A DNA stretch of 64,000 nt from Massilia rhizosphaerae (GCF_016093545.1 NZ_JADKYX010000012.1:124001-188000), one strand, 5' to 3'. Positions 32,215 through 41,604 are shown, counted from the first letter of the stretch. Notes: a model not told the origin generated them from the sequence alone. Program-made: numbers and translations.

Positions 32215-32685
32215 CGCTCCGTAATTTTTACTGCGTACCGTTCGGTTTTCTGGATGAAGGGGGAGGCCTGCCGGCGCGCGGACGCCTCTGGCGGCGCATC
32301 CGTTCGACATGATCGATGATTACGATAACTCATTCATGTCTCGAAACCATTCGTGAACTTCGTATATTTTACGTATAACGTTGATTAAAATCCGTACATT
32401 TTCATCAATTTCTTCGATTTGAACAATATTTTTCAAACATTTTTTGAAATTTCCACGAGTTCGGCAACTTCCGCGATATGCCATCAACATAGAACGATAC
32501 GCTCTCAACATGACGACAACTCATCCATTTACCTATCATCGATCTTTTGAGATGGATGTATCGTATCGACTAATTGTTAAATCGAACCGGCAAAAAACGA
32601 CGTGACAAGCAGAGCGACCGCGAGTTACCCGCGACGGGTGAGACTGGATTACGTTTCGGGGCCGGATGCGCCGGAAGCAGGGCCG
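32215..32685. other. AT-rich gene-poor segment
   Basis: The part from about 32310 to 32590 is strikingly AT-rich against GC-rich surroundings. It holds one short minus-strand open frame (32320-32511, 63 codons) with no strong ribosome-binding site. No promoter or repeat was convincingly identified. Confidence 0.4.
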
Positions 32686-32722
32686 AAAAAAAAGCGGCGC
32701 CCGGTCATCCGGACGCCGCTTT
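32686..32722 (-). terminator. intrinsic terminator of the small membrane-protein gene
   Basis: On the minus strand AAGCGGCGTCC...GGGCGCCGCTT (one mismatch) is followed by TTTTTTTC, 34 bp after the stop of the gene ending at 32757. Confidence 0.85.
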
Positions 32723-32756
32723 CGAGAATGAAGCTGTGTAAACTAAACCGTATGGA

Positions 32757-32993
32757 TCAGTGCGATCCCACGACGGCAGCGGCCTGCGCGCGCTGCTTGC
32801 GGCGCGCGGCCAGCTCATCCTTCGTGGGGCGCGGGCGCACGACCAGCACCAGCGCACGGGCGATGCCGATCAGGAGGGGGCGGAAGAACATCACGAGGCC
32901 GCCCAGCAGGGTCAGCTGGACCATGACGAACAGCACGTGGGTGAAAGGCAGGGCCATCACCGGCGTCTGGAAAAGGGTAGCTGAGAAGGACAT
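32757..32993 (-). CDS. small hypothetical inner-membrane protein
   Basis: A 78-residue protein with one or two membrane segments (about 11-50: MALPFTHVLFVMVQLTLLG and GLVMFFRPLLIGIARALVLVV) and a basic cytoplasmic tail RPTKDELAARRKQR. The ATG at 32993 is chosen because GAGG lies 8 nt upstream. Its own terminator follows. No family assigned; probably a real gene given SD, terminator and codon use. Confidence 0.65.
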   Translation of the reverse strand: MSFSATLFQTPVMALPFTHVLFVMVQLTLLGGLVMFFRPLLIGIARALVLVVRPRPTKDELAARRKQRAQAAAVVGSH

Positions 32994-33164
32994 GGCAAGC
33001 CTCGGAGTGGCAATCTGATCTATTCGTTCGATGTCACTATAGTGCAACGCAACATATAAATCTAATTACACTTTGTAATAGCTATTATATTGATCGTGAA
33101 TGGAAATCGAGTACACTTGGCATACCCATGAACCATTTTTATTGCCAGTCCTGAACGGAGTCCC

Positions 33165-34145
33165 ATGAGCTTCCTCACGCTTGATCTGAACCTGCTCCGC
33201 GTCTTCGACGCCGTCATGACCGAGCAAAACCTCACGCGCGCCGCCGGCCACCTCGCGATGACGCAGCCGGCCGTCTCCAACGCCATCAAACGCTTGCGCG
33301 AAAGCCTCGGCGACGAGTTGCTGATCCGCACGGCGTACGGCGTCAAGCCGACGCCGCGCGCGGAAGCGCTGTGGCCGGCCGTGCGCCAGGCCCTGGCCGC
33401 GCTGGAAGCGGCCGTGATGCCGGAAACCTTCGACGTGTCGAAGGCCCAGGCGACGTTCCGCATGGCGATGGCCGACGCCACCGCCGCGCTGTGGCTGCCG
33501 TCGCTCGTGCGGTCGATCGAAAAAGAGGCGCCGTGCGTCAATATCCGCATGGTGCCGCTGACCACACGCGAACCGCGCCCCATGCTGCTGCGCGGCGACA
33601 TCGACCTGGCCGTCGGCTTCTTCCCCGGCGTCGCGGCCCAGTTGTCGTACGAAACGGGCTCGCCGATCCGCCACGAGCGCCTATATTCCGGCGAATACGT
33701 GGTCGTGATGCGCAAGAATCACCCGCTCGCCCAGGGCAAGCTCGACCTGGACGATTATTGCAAGTCGAACCACCTGCTCGTGAGCTTTTCCGGCCGCGCC
33801 CACGGTCTCGTCGACGAAGCGCTGGCGCAGATCGGCCGCGAACGGCGCATCCTGCTGACCGTGAACCAATTCTTCACGGCGGGCCGCGTCGTCGCGAATT
33901 CCGACCTCGTGACAGTGCTGCCCAAGCACCTGATCGCGTCGACGGGCGCCGCCGAACAACTGACTTGGCGCGAGTTGCCGTTCCAGCTGCCGGCCGTCCA
34001 CCTGGACATGCTGTGGCACGAACGCGACGGCCGCAGCCCGGCGCACCGCTGGTTGCGCAAGAACCTGGAAAACCTGTCCGCCACGGCGCAAAAAATGGTG
34101 CCGCAGCGGTCGGAAGCGTCGGAAAAGATGGAAAGAATTGCCTGA
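33165..34145 (+). CDS. LysR-family transcriptional regulator
   Basis: A 326-residue LTTR. The N-terminal winged HTH (LDLNLLRVFDAVMTEQNLTRAAGHLAMTQPAVSNAIKRLR region, 5-45) is followed by a periplasmic-binding-protein-like effector domain. The NodD-like pattern FRMAMADATAALWLP and DLAVGFFPG suggests the group that responds to aromatic or small organic acids. Divergent from the small membrane-protein gene across 171 bp, convergent with the Lrp gene. Target unknown. Confidence 0.9.
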   Translation: MSFLTLDLNLLRVFDAVMTEQNLTRAAGHLAMTQPAVSNAIKRLRESLGDELLIRTAYGVKPTPRAEALWPAVRQALAALEAAVMPETFDVSKAQATFRMAMADATAALWLPSLVRSIEKEAPCVNIRMVPLTTREPRPMLLRGDIDLAVGFFPGVAAQLSYETGSPIRHERLYSGEYVVVMRKNHPLAQGKLDLDDYCKSNHLLVSFSGRAHGLVDEALAQIGRERRILLTVNQFFTAGRVVANSDLVTVLPKHLIASTGAAEQLTWRELPFQLPAVHLDMLWHERDGRSPAHRWLRKNLENLSATAQKMVPQRSEASEKMERIA

Positions 34146-34150
34146 TGACG

Positions 34151-34176
34151 CATCGCCCCGCCTGGCCGGGGCGATG
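34151..34176. terminator. hairpin between convergent regulator genes
   Basis: CATCGCCCC-GCCTGGCC-GGGGCGATG sits in the 34-bp gap between the LysR and Lrp stop codons. The U-tract is weak. Confidence 0.6.
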
Positions 34177-34179
34177 TGC

Positions 34180-34635
34180 TTATTTGATGGGCAGTTTGGT
34201 CGTGTTCTTGACCTCTTCCATCACGGCATACGTGTGCGTTTCGCGCACACCTTTCTGCAGTAGTGTCTTGCCGAGGAATTCGCGGTAAGCTGCCATATCC
34301 TTGACGCGCGCCTTGACGAGGTAATCGAAGCCGCCGGCCACCATGTGGCACTCGAGCACTTCCGGGATCAGCTGGACGCTCTGCTTGAAGGCATCGAAGA
34401 CTTCCGGGGTCGTGCGGTCCAGCACCACTTCGATGAACACGAGCAGCGACACATCCAGCAGCTGCGGGTTCAACTGGGCGGTATAGCCCATGATGTAACC
34501 GGACTCGTGCAACTTGCGCACCCGCTCGAGGCAGGCGGCGGGCGACAGGTTGACCCGGGCGGCCAGTTCGACGTTGCTGATACGCCCGTCGCTCTGCAGT
34601 TCGGCCAGGATTTTCTTGCTGATCTTGTCCAGCAT
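34180..34635 (-). CDS. Lrp-family regulator, probable proline-responsive activator of putA
   Basis: A 151-residue Lrp/AsnC protein: HTH at about 2-60 (LDKISKKILAELQSDGRISNVELAARVNLSPAACLERV region) and a RAM domain (VFIEVVLDRTTPEVFDAF, GGFDYLVKARVKDMAAYREF). It closely resembles Lrp/BkdR/PutR. It is divergent from putA with 206 bp between them, the standard layout for an activator that senses proline. PutA here lacks its own DNA-binding domain, consistent with regulation by this protein. Confidence 0.88.
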   Translation of the reverse strand: MLDKISKKILAELQSDGRISNVELAARVNLSPAACLERVRKLHESGYIMGYTAQLNPQLLDVSLLVFIEVVLDRTTPEVFDAFKQSVQLIPEVLECHMVAGGFDYLVKARVKDMAAYREFLGKTLLQKGVRETHTYAVMEEVKNTTKLPIK

Positions 34636-34841
34636 CTTGTTCTCTCTCCACTATAAATATTATTTGGTGAAATTCTCTCACCAAAAACTATCTATTGCTA
34701 GTCTTCTCTAAAAACAGAATTAATCCAGAAGATTTCCTTCTACAATCGAATCATTGATCCGCACTCGAACGACGCGCCGGCCGTGGCTACGGTGCGGCGC
34801 GTTTTGCTGGCGGTCGCCCTTTCACTTTTTTCTGAGCGTCC

Positions 34842-37800
34842 ATGAACATTGCCGCCTTCCCGGCTTCCACCTACGTCCCCTTCGACGCCCTGCAGGCCGA
34901 GACGCGCCGCGAACAGACGCCGCTGCGCGCCGCGATCACCGCCGCCTACCGCCGCGCCGAGACCGGCGCCGTGGAATGGCTGCTGGCCCAAGGCGCCTGC
35001 GCCAACGCCGACGCCTATCTGCTGGCGCACCGCCTCGTGTCGGCCGTGCGCGAAAAACGCACGCGCTCGTCGGGCGTCGATGCGCTGATGCACGAATTCT
35101 CGCTGTCGTCGGAAGAAGGCGTCGCACTGATGTGCCTGGCGGAAGCGCTGCTGCGCGTTCCCGACACGGAAACGGCCGACCGCCTGATCGCCGACAAGAT
35201 CAGCAAGGGCGACTGGAAAAAACACCTGGGCGAATCGCCGTCGCTGTTCGTGAACGCGGCCACCTGGGGCCTGCTCATCACCGGCAAGCTCGTGTCGCCC
35301 AGCAGCGAGACGGGCCTCGGCGCCGCGCTCGCCCGCATGATCGCGAAGGGCGGCGAGCCGCTGATCCGCAAGGGCGTCGACCTGGCCATGCGCATGCTCG
35401 GCAACCAGTTCGTCACGGGCCAGACCATCCACGAAGCGCTGAAGAACAGCCGGGACAACGAAACCCGCGGCTACCGCTATTCCTACGACATGCTGGGCGA
35501 AGCCGCGCTGACGGAGTCCGACGCCGACAATTACTATGCGTCGTACGAAGCGGCCATCCATGCGATCGGCAAGGCGTCCAATGGCCGCGGCATCAAGGAC
35601 GGTCCGGGCATCTCGATCAAGCTGTCCGCCCTGCATCCTCGCTACAGCCGCGCGCAGTATGCCCGCGTGATGGGCGAGCTGCTGCCGCGCGTGCGCAACC
35701 TGATCCTGCTCGCGAAGCGGTACGACATCGGCATCAATATCGACGCCGAGGAAGCGGATCGCCTGGAAATCTCGCTGGACATGCTGGAAGCGCTCGCGTT
35801 CGATCCGGCGCTGGCCGGCTTCGACGGCATCGGCCTCGTCGTGCAGGCCTACCAGAAGCGCTGCCCGTTCGTGATCGACTTCGTCGTCGACCTCGCACGC
35901 CGCAGCGGCCGCAAATTCATGGTGCGCCTCGTCAAGGGCGCCTACTGGGATGCGGAGATCAAGCGCGCCCAGGTCGACGGCCTGCCGGACTATCCGGTCT
36001 ATACGCGCAAGGTGTACACCGACGTGTCCTACCTCACGTGCGCGCGCAAGCTGCTCGCCGCCACGGACGTCATCTACGCCCAGTTCGCCACGCACAACGC
36101 CCACTCGCTGTCCGTGATCTACACGTGGGCGAAGGCGGATAACGTGTCCAACTACGAATTCCAGTGCCTGCACGGCATGGGAGAAACGCTGTACGACCAG
36201 GTCGTCGGCAAGGACAACCTCGACAAGGCCTGCCGCATCTATGCGCCGGTCGGCTCGCACGAGACCTTGCTCGCCTACCTCGTGCGCCGCCTGCTGGAAA
36301 ACGGCGCCAACTCGTCGTTCGTGAACCAGATCGTCGACGAGAACGTCCCCATCGACACCTTGCTGGCCGATCCGTTCGAGGCCGCGCGCGCGGCCAAGTG
36401 TCTGCCGCATCCGCGCATTCCGCTGCCGCTGGATCTGTTCCCGGACGGCCGCAAGAATTCCACCGGCCTCGACCTGGCGAACGACAACGTGTTGACGGCG
36501 CTCGCCGCCGAACTCGGCACGCCGCGTCACTATCACGCCACGCCGCTCGTCGACGGTCCGGTGGAAGCGGCCGGCGCGCTGAACATCGTCAATCCGGCGC
36601 AGTCGGCGGACGTCGTCGGCCAGGTGACGGAAGCGACGACCGCCGATGTCGACACCGCCCTGCACGCGGCCGTCGCCGCCGCGCCGGGCTGGGAGGGCGC
36701 CGGCAACGGGGCCCGCGCGGACGTCATCGCCCGCGTCGGCGACCTGTTCGAGCAACACCGCGGCGAACTGATGGCCTTGGCCGTGCGCGAGGCGGGCAAA
36801 TCGCTGCCGAACGCGATCGCGGAAGTGCGCGAAGCCGTCGATTTCCTGCGCTATTACGCGGCCGAGATCCGCAACGCGCAGCAAGCCAGTGCGCTGGGCG
36901 CGGTCGCGTGCATCAGCCCTTGGAACTTCCCGCTGGCCATTTTTACGGGCCAGGTCGCGGCCGCGCTGGCCGCCGGCAATGTCGTGCTGGCGAAGCCGGC
37001 CGAGCAGACGCCGCTGATCGCCCACCGCGCCGTGCAATTGTTCCACGAAGCCGGCGTGCCGAAGGGCGCGCTGCAGCTGCTGCCGGGCCGTGGCGAAACC
37101 GTCGGCGCCGCGCTCACGGGCGATGCGCGCGTAAAAGCCGTCATCTTTACGGGGTCGACAGAAGTCGCACAATTGATCAATCGCACATTGGCCGCGCGCG
37201 CCGCCAGCGAAGGCTGCGATATTCCGCTGATCGCCGAGACGGGCGGCCAGAACGCGCTCATCGTCGATTCGTCCGCGCTGCCGGAACAAGTCGTGCAGGA
37301 TGTCCTGACCTCGGCATTCGACAGCGCCGGCCAGCGCTGCTCCGCGCTGCGCGTGCTGTTCCTGCAGGAAGATATCGCGGACAAGACGATCAAGATGCTC
37401 AAGGGCGCCATGCAAGAATTGCGCGTGGGCGTGCCGGACCGCCTTGCCACCGACATCGGCCCCGTCATCGACGAGGAAGCCCAGCAAAACCTGCTCGGCC
37501 ACATCGAGCGCATGAAGGCGAAGGCGAAACAGCATTTCTCGCTGGACCTGCCGGAAGCGTTACAGGCGCAGGGCACGTTCGTGCCGCCGACCGTGCTCGA
37601 GATCGGCTCGATGAGCGAATTGAAGCGCGAAGTCTTCGGCCCCGTGCTGCACGTCGTGCGCTGGCGTCGCACCGACCTGGCGCAAGTCGTCGACACGATC
37701 AACGCCACCGGCTACGGTCTCACGCTGGGTGTGCATTCGCGCATCGACGAGACGATCGCGTTCATCACGACGCGCGCCCACGTCGGCAACATCTACGTGA

Positions 37801-38477
37801 ACCGCAACATCGTCGGCGCCGTCGTCGGCGTGCAGCCGTTCGGCGGGGAAGGGAAATCCGGCACCGGGCCCAAGGCCGGCGGCCCGCTGTACCTGAAGCG
37901 CCTGCAAAAGGACGCGGCGCCGCTGCTGCACCACGCGCGCCGCGGCAATGAGGCGCTGGACGGGCTGCTTGCCTGGGCCCAGGCCAACGGCCACGGCGGC
38001 ATCGCCCCGCTGGCGGAGCGCTATATGGAAACGACGCTGGACGGCGAACGCATCGAGCTGCCCGGTCCGACGGGCGAGCGCAACCAGCTCGATTTCGTCC
38101 CGCGCGGCACCGTCCTGTGCGCGCCGACCGGCATGGCCAGCCTGCTGAACCAGCTGGCGGCGGCGCTCGCGACGGACAACCGCGCGCTCGTGCTGATGGC
38201 GGAGAACGTCTCGCTCCCCGCCGCCGTCGAGGAGCGCGTGCGCTGGATCGGCGCGCAGGACCTGGGCGGCAGCGACTTCGCCCTGGCCCTCGTCGAGCAA
38301 GATATGGAAGGGGATTTGCGGCAAAAGCTGGCGGCCCGTCCGGGTGCCATCGTCGGCATCGTCGACACCCGCGAAGGCGATGCGATCGCCCTGTGGCGAC
38401 TGGTGGCGGAACGCGCCCTGTGCATCAACACGACCGCGGCTGGCGGTAACGCAAGCCTGATGACGCTGGGCCAGTAA
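34842..38477 (+). CDS. putA: bifunctional proline dehydrogenase / L-glutamate gamma-semialdehyde dehydrogenase
   Basis: A 1211-residue PutA oxidising proline to glutamate at the inner membrane with FAD, quinone and NAD. The PRODH barrel spans roughly residues 150-490 (GPGISIKLSALHPRYSR, INIDAEEADRLEISLD, VRLVKGAYWDAEIKRAQ). The ALDH domain spans about 560-1000 with Glu799 (AETGGQNA) and catalytic Cys833 (GQRCSALR). A C-terminal extra domain follows. The N-terminal ribbon-helix-helix repressor domain of enteric PutA (about 1320 residues) is missing. An Lrp regulator is divergent. Confidence 0.96.
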   Translation: MNIAAFPASTYVPFDALQAETRREQTPLRAAITAAYRRAETGAVEWLLAQGACANADAYLLAHRLVSAVREKRTRSSGVDALMHEFSLSSEEGVALMCLAEALLRVPDTETADRLIADKISKGDWKKHLGESPSLFVNAATWGLLITGKLVSPSSETGLGAALARMIAKGGEPLIRKGVDLAMRMLGNQFVTGQTIHEALKNSRDNETRGYRYSYDMLGEAALTESDADNYYASYEAAIHAIGKASNGRGIKDGPGISIKLSALHPRYSRAQYARVMGELLPRVRNLILLAKRYDIGINIDAEEADRLEISLDMLEALAFDPALAGFDGIGLVVQAYQKRCPFVIDFVVDLARRSGRKFMVRLVKGAYWDAEIKRAQVDGLPDYPVYTRKVYTDVSYLTCARKLLAATDVIYAQFATHNAHSLSVIYTWAKADNVSNYEFQCLHGMGETLYDQVVGKDNLDKACRIYAPVGSHETLLAYLVRRLLENGANSSFVNQIVDENVPIDTLLADPFEAARAAKCLPHPRIPLPLDLFPDGRKNSTGLDLANDNVLTALAAELGTPRHYHATPLVDGPVEAAGALNIVNPAQSADVVGQVTEATTADVDTALHAAVAAAPGWEGAGNGARADVIARVGDLFEQHRGELMALAVREAGKSLPNAIAEVREAVDFLRYYAAEIRNAQQASALGAVACISPWNFPLAIFTGQVAAALAAGNVVLAKPAEQTPLIAHRAVQLFHEAGVPKGALQLLPGRGETVGAALTGDARVKAVIFTGSTEVAQLINRTLAARAASEGCDIPLIAETGGQNALIVDSSALPEQVVQDVLTSAFDSAGQRCSALRVLFLQEDIADKTIKMLKGAMQELRVGVPDRLATDIGPVIDEEAQQNLLGHIERMKAKAKQHFSLDLPEALQAQGTFVPPTVLEIGSMSELKREVFGPVLHVVRWRRTDLAQVVDTINATGYGLTLGVHSRIDETIAFITTRAHVGNIYVNRNIVGAVVGVQPFGGEGKSGTGPKAGGPLYLKRLQKDAAPLLHHARRGNEALDGLLAWAQANGHGGIAPLAERYMETTLDGERIELPGPTGERNQLDFVPRGTVLCAPTGMASLLNQLAAALATDNRALVLMAENVSLPAAVEERVRWIGAQDLGGSDFALALVEQDMEGDLRQKLAARPGAIVGIVDTREGDAIALWRLVAERALCINTTAAGGNASLMTLGQ

Positions 38478-38497
38478 GCCAGGTCTACATGGACGCG

Positions 38498-38540
38498 AAC
38501 GCCGCGGAGTAGGCTGGGCCTCTTCCGCGGCGTTTTGTTT
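38498..38540 (+). terminator. intrinsic terminator after putA
   Basis: AACGCCGCGGA pairs with TCCGCGGCGTT, followed by TTGTTTTGG. Confidence 0.85.
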
Positions 38541-38582
38541 TGGAAGTTCTTGGAAGTTCAGCTGCTTAACTTGGAGGAAGAC

Positions 38583-39698
38583 ATGTTAGTAGGCGTACCA
38601 AAAGAAATCAAAAACAACGAATTCCGGGTGGGCCTCACGCCCCCCAGCGTGCACGAACTGGCCGCGCGCGGCCATCGTGTGATCGTGCAGGCCGGCGCGG
38701 GTGCCGGCATCGGGTTGACGGACGAGCAGTACACGGCCGCCGGCGCGACGATCGTGGCGTCCGCGCAAGAGATCTTTGCGCAGGCCGACATGATCGTGAA
38801 GGTCAAGGAACCGCAGCCGCAGGAGTGCGCGATGCTGCGTCCGGGACAGATCCTGTACACGTATCTGCACCTCGCACCGGATCCGGCGCAGACGGCGGCC
38901 CTCGTCAAATCGGGCGCCGTGTGCATCGCATACGAAACCATCACAGGCCCGGGCGGCGGCTTGCCGCTGCTGGCGCCGATGAGCGAGGTGGCGGGGCGGA
39001 TGTCGATCCAGGCCGGCGCCAGCCACCTGGAAAAATCGAAGGGCGGCGCCGGCATCCTGCTGGGCGGCGTGCCGGGAGTCGCCGCGGGGCATATCGTCAT
39101 CGTCGGCGCCGGCGTGGTGGGGACCAATGCGTTGCAGATGGCCGTCGGCATCGGCGCGCGCGTCACCGTTCTCGATAAAAACGTCGACCGCCTGCGCCAG
39201 CTGGATCTCGTCTACGGCAACCGGATCACGACCCTGTATTCGAACGCGCACGCGATCGAGGAAGCCGTGCTGTCGGCCGACCTCGTCATCGGCGGCGTGC
39301 TCGTGCCCGGTGCCGCGGCGCCGAAGCTCGTCACGCGCGACATGGTGGCGCGGATGAAAAAAGGGGCCGTCGTCGTCGACGTGGCGATCGACCAGGGCGG
39401 TTGCTTCGAAACGTCGCATCCGACGACGCACGCGGATCCGACCTTCGTCGTCGACGGCGTCGTGCATTACTGCGTGGCCAATATGCCGGGCGCGGTGGCG
39501 CGCACGTCGACGTTCGCGTTGAACAACGCGACGATAGGCCACGCCGTGGCCTTGGCGAACAAGGGGTGGCGGCAGGCCCTGCGCGACGACGTTCACCTCA
39601 AGAACGGCCTGAACGTCTGCGAGGGCAAGGTGACGTATGCCGCCGTCGCGAAGGACCTGGGCTACGACTACGTGCCGGCCGACACGCTGCTGGCCTGA
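38583..39698 (+). CDS. ald: alanine dehydrogenase
   Basis: A 371-residue NAD-dependent enzyme interconverting alanine and pyruvate plus ammonia. It begins MLVGVPKEIKNNEFRVGLTP and has KVKEPQ, the H/D catalytic region (YLHLAPD) and the Rossmann GAGVVGTNALQMAVGIGARVTVLD stretch. GGAGG lies 8 nt before the ATG at 38583; an upstream ATG in frame lacks such a site. Next to putA, a second amino-acid catabolic enzyme feeding central metabolism. The 3' end overlaps the convergent nucleosidase gene by 31 bp. Confidence 0.95.
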   Translation: MLVGVPKEIKNNEFRVGLTPPSVHELAARGHRVIVQAGAGAGIGLTDEQYTAAGATIVASAQEIFAQADMIVKVKEPQPQECAMLRPGQILYTYLHLAPDPAQTAALVKSGAVCIAYETITGPGGGLPLLAPMSEVAGRMSIQAGASHLEKSKGGAGILLGGVPGVAAGHIVIVGAGVVGTNALQMAVGIGARVTVLDKNVDRLRQLDLVYGNRITTLYSNAHAIEEAVLSADLVIGGVLVPGAAAPKLVTRDMVARMKKGAVVVDVAIDQGGCFETSHPTTHADPTFVVDGVVHYCVANMPGAVARTSTFALNNATIGHAVALANKGWRQALRDDVHLKNGLNVCEGKVTYAAVAKDLGYDYVPADTLLA

Positions 39699-40465
39699 CC
39701 CGCGTCCGCGTTGCGCCAGCCCAGGCAGAACTGCCTGACGATGTGAAACGCATACCGCGCGGCCACGGATTTCACGAAACGCATGAAATCCGTGGCCGCG
39801 TGTTCATTGGCGTTGTCGGAAATCGTCCGGATCACGCCGAATGGGATGCCCAGCTCGAAACAGGCTTGCGCCACCGCGGCGCCTTCCATCTCCACCGCCA
39901 GTAATCCCGGCAAGGCCTCATTCAACGCGTTCAGACGGTCCATGTCGCTCACGAACTGGTCGGCGCTGGCGATGAGGCCTCGATGCAGCCGCGGCCCGCT
40001 GAGCGCGAATACGGCCCGTTCCGCGGGATCGACGGCGAGGGCGAAGTCGTCTTCCAGGAAGCGACGGGCTGCGTCCGCCAGTTGCAACGCGACGTGGTGA
40101 TCGGACGGGAAGTGCGTCAATCCCGTCAACGGCACCTCATAACGGGGAAACAAGGGACTTGCATCCATGTCGTGCTGGACGAGCGATTCGGCCACGACGA
40201 TGTCGCCGACACGGATGGAAGGATCGCCGGCACCGGCCACGCCCGTGAACAGGATGTGGGTAACACCGAACTTCTCCACTAGCGTTGCGGTCGTCAGTGC
40301 CGCGGCAACCTTGCCAATTCGCGATAAAACGCACACAGCGTCGATTTCCCACAGTCGTCCGAGAAAGTACTCGCGCATGCCATGCATGAGCTTGTAGGGC
40401 CCTTCCATGGCCTCCACGAGCCCCTGCTGTTCTTCGTGCAACGCGCTGATGATCCCTAATCGCAT
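39668..40465 (-). CDS. 5'-methylthioadenosine/S-adenosylhomocysteine nucleosidase-like protein
   Basis: A 265-residue phosphorylase-superfamily nucleosidase: GIISALHEEQQGLVEAM start, TGVAGAGDPSIRVGDIVV, AVEMEGAAVAQACFELGIPF and IRTISDNANEHAATDF with the catalytic Asp. It removes adenine from MTA/SAH in methionine and AI-2 metabolism. The C-terminal ~15 residues run past the usual end and overlap the convergent ald gene. It is next to the origin-like array. Confidence 0.88.
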   Translation of the reverse strand: MRLGIISALHEEQQGLVEAMEGPYKLMHGMREYFLGRLWEIDAVCVLSRIGKVAAALTTATLVEKFGVTHILFTGVAGAGDPSIRVGDIVVAESLVQHDMDASPLFPRYEVPLTGLTHFPSDHHVALQLADAARRFLEDDFALAVDPAERAVFALSGPRLHRGLIASADQFVSDMDRLNALNEALPGLLAVEMEGAAVAQACFELGIPFGVIRTISDNANEHAATDFMRFVKSVAARYAFHIVRQFCLGWRNADAGQASSVSAGT

Positions 40466-40574
40466 GTTTCAGCCTTGTTCTGGATGGGTTGACGGGCCGG
40501 TTTTGGTCGGTTTTGCCCGGTTCTGGCGACTTGCGCACGCTGTTCCCGCTGTTTTTGTCTTAATAAAACAAAGA

Positions 40575-40782
40575 TGTATATAAAAAATGGTAGTGATAGT
40601 AAACGCGCTTCTGTCTGTGGATAAGAAGGAATTTATCTACAGCGTCAACGGTTTACGCGATCGCGGACCGGCTGGACAAGCATTGTATCGATGCTGGACC
40701 GTTGTTGGACAAAAAGCTGGCGAGCAGAAAAAACGGCCGTTCTGCACATCCGGTCCTGTGGATATGCAGGACCTTTTCCACA
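40575..40782 (+). repeat. origin module 1
   Basis: AT-rich tract (TGTATATAAAAAATGG) and trio-like TAGTGATAGTAAAC lead into boxes at 40616 (TGTGGATAA), 40633 (TTATCTACA, one mismatch), 40757 (TGTGGATAT) and 40774 (TTTTCCACA). GGTTTACG follows the first pair. Confidence 0.7.
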
Positions 40783-40997
40783 GTCGAACCGGTTTGCAGT
40801 GGATGCGGAGGGTTGATTTGCCGTTCTTGCATGCATGCAGGACGCGCTGTCTCTTGTGGATGCGACAGGTGCATCGCGTTCTTTCTGTAGACAAAACGGT
40901 GTTCGCGTCATGTCGGCCTTGCCGCCAGTCGTGCGGCTGGAAGCGTTCGTTCGAAGCCGCGACGGTTTTCCTTCTTTAGTTAACTTGGATAGAAAGA

Positions 40998-41197
40998 AAG
41001 GATAGTGATGATAGTAAACGCTGTCCGATCTGTGGATAAACCCGATTTTTTCCACAAGCTCAAGGGTTTACGTGCGCCGGAAGCGCTTGAACAAACCTTG
41101 CTTCTGGACGGGACCGAAACTGGACAAGAAATTTGCCGTCGCATTGTTCGGCAGTTCCGCACATTCGATCCTGTGGATATTCAGCAGCTTATCCACA
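40998..41197 (+). repeat. origin module 2
   Basis: Trio-like GATAGTGATGATAGTAAAC leads into boxes at 41031 (TGTGGATAA), 41048 (TTTTCCACA), 41172 (TGTGGATAT) and 41189 (TTATCCACA). GGGTTTACG follows the first pair, as in module 1. Confidence 0.7.
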
Positions 41198-41404
41198 AAA
41201 GGGCCGGAAATCGGTGTTTTGAGTTGCCGGAAGCCGGCCTGGTCGACGTCGCGCAGAGCTTGTAGCGGGGAACGCGTCCGGAGTCGGTCGATTTTTTTTT
41301 TGCTTGCAGGAAGAGATCGTCGCAGCGCACCGTGGCCGGAGCCGAACATTTTTTTTTGCGTTCGCAACGGGTCGTCAGGTTTACACCCAAAAGCATGTAT
41401 ACAG

Positions 41405-41604
41405 AATAATGGTAGTAGTTAACGGTGGCACTCTTCTGTGGATAAGCCGGGTTTTTTCCACAACATCAAACGTTTACGGTTCGCATAAGGCAGTGGGCTG
41501 GTCTTGTATGTGCCTTGTGGCAAAACTGGATAAAAAACGCGGCTGTGCGAAAACGCTGTCTTCCCCACATTTCGTACCTGTGGATATTCATACGCTTATC
41601 CACA
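41405..41604 (+). repeat. origin module 3
   Basis: AATAATGGTAGTAGTTAAC leads into boxes at 41437 (TGTGGATAA), 41454 (TTTTCCACA), 41579 (TGTGGATAT) and 41596 (TTATCCACA). CGTTTACG follows the first pair. Confidence 0.7.

Larger units (their letters stand above)
40561..41604 (+). other. oriC: candidate chromosomal replication origin: three tandem DnaA-box modules
   Basis: A 1.2-kb gene-free stretch with twelve DnaA-type boxes arranged as six inverted pairs (TGTGGATAN, 8-nt gap, TTNTCCACA). Left-box starts are 40616, 40757, 41031, 41172, 41437 and 41579; partner starts are 17 bp later in all six cases. The two pairs of a module are 141, 141 and 142 bp apart, and modules repeat every 415 and 406 bp. 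Each first pair is preceded by TAG/TGA/TAA triplets (for example TGGTAGTGATAGTAAAC at 40588), as in DnaA-trio unwinding elements. The first also has an AT-rich tract at 40561-40587. Plus-strand bias of genes to the right and parABS 9 kb away fit an origin. Confidence 0.7.

Noticed and set aside
32320..32511. 63-codon minus-strand frame in the AT-rich segment
   Set aside because: No convincing ribosome-binding site or recognised family; mentioned only within the intergenic entry.
34740..37535. 931-codon minus-strand open frame
   Set aside because: Antisense shadow of putA.
40587..41265. Short plus-strand frames across origin modules 1 and 2 with partly similar translations
   Set aside because: The similarity follows from the repeated DNA; spacing of DnaA boxes is conserved better than any reading frame, and module 3 does not keep the frame.
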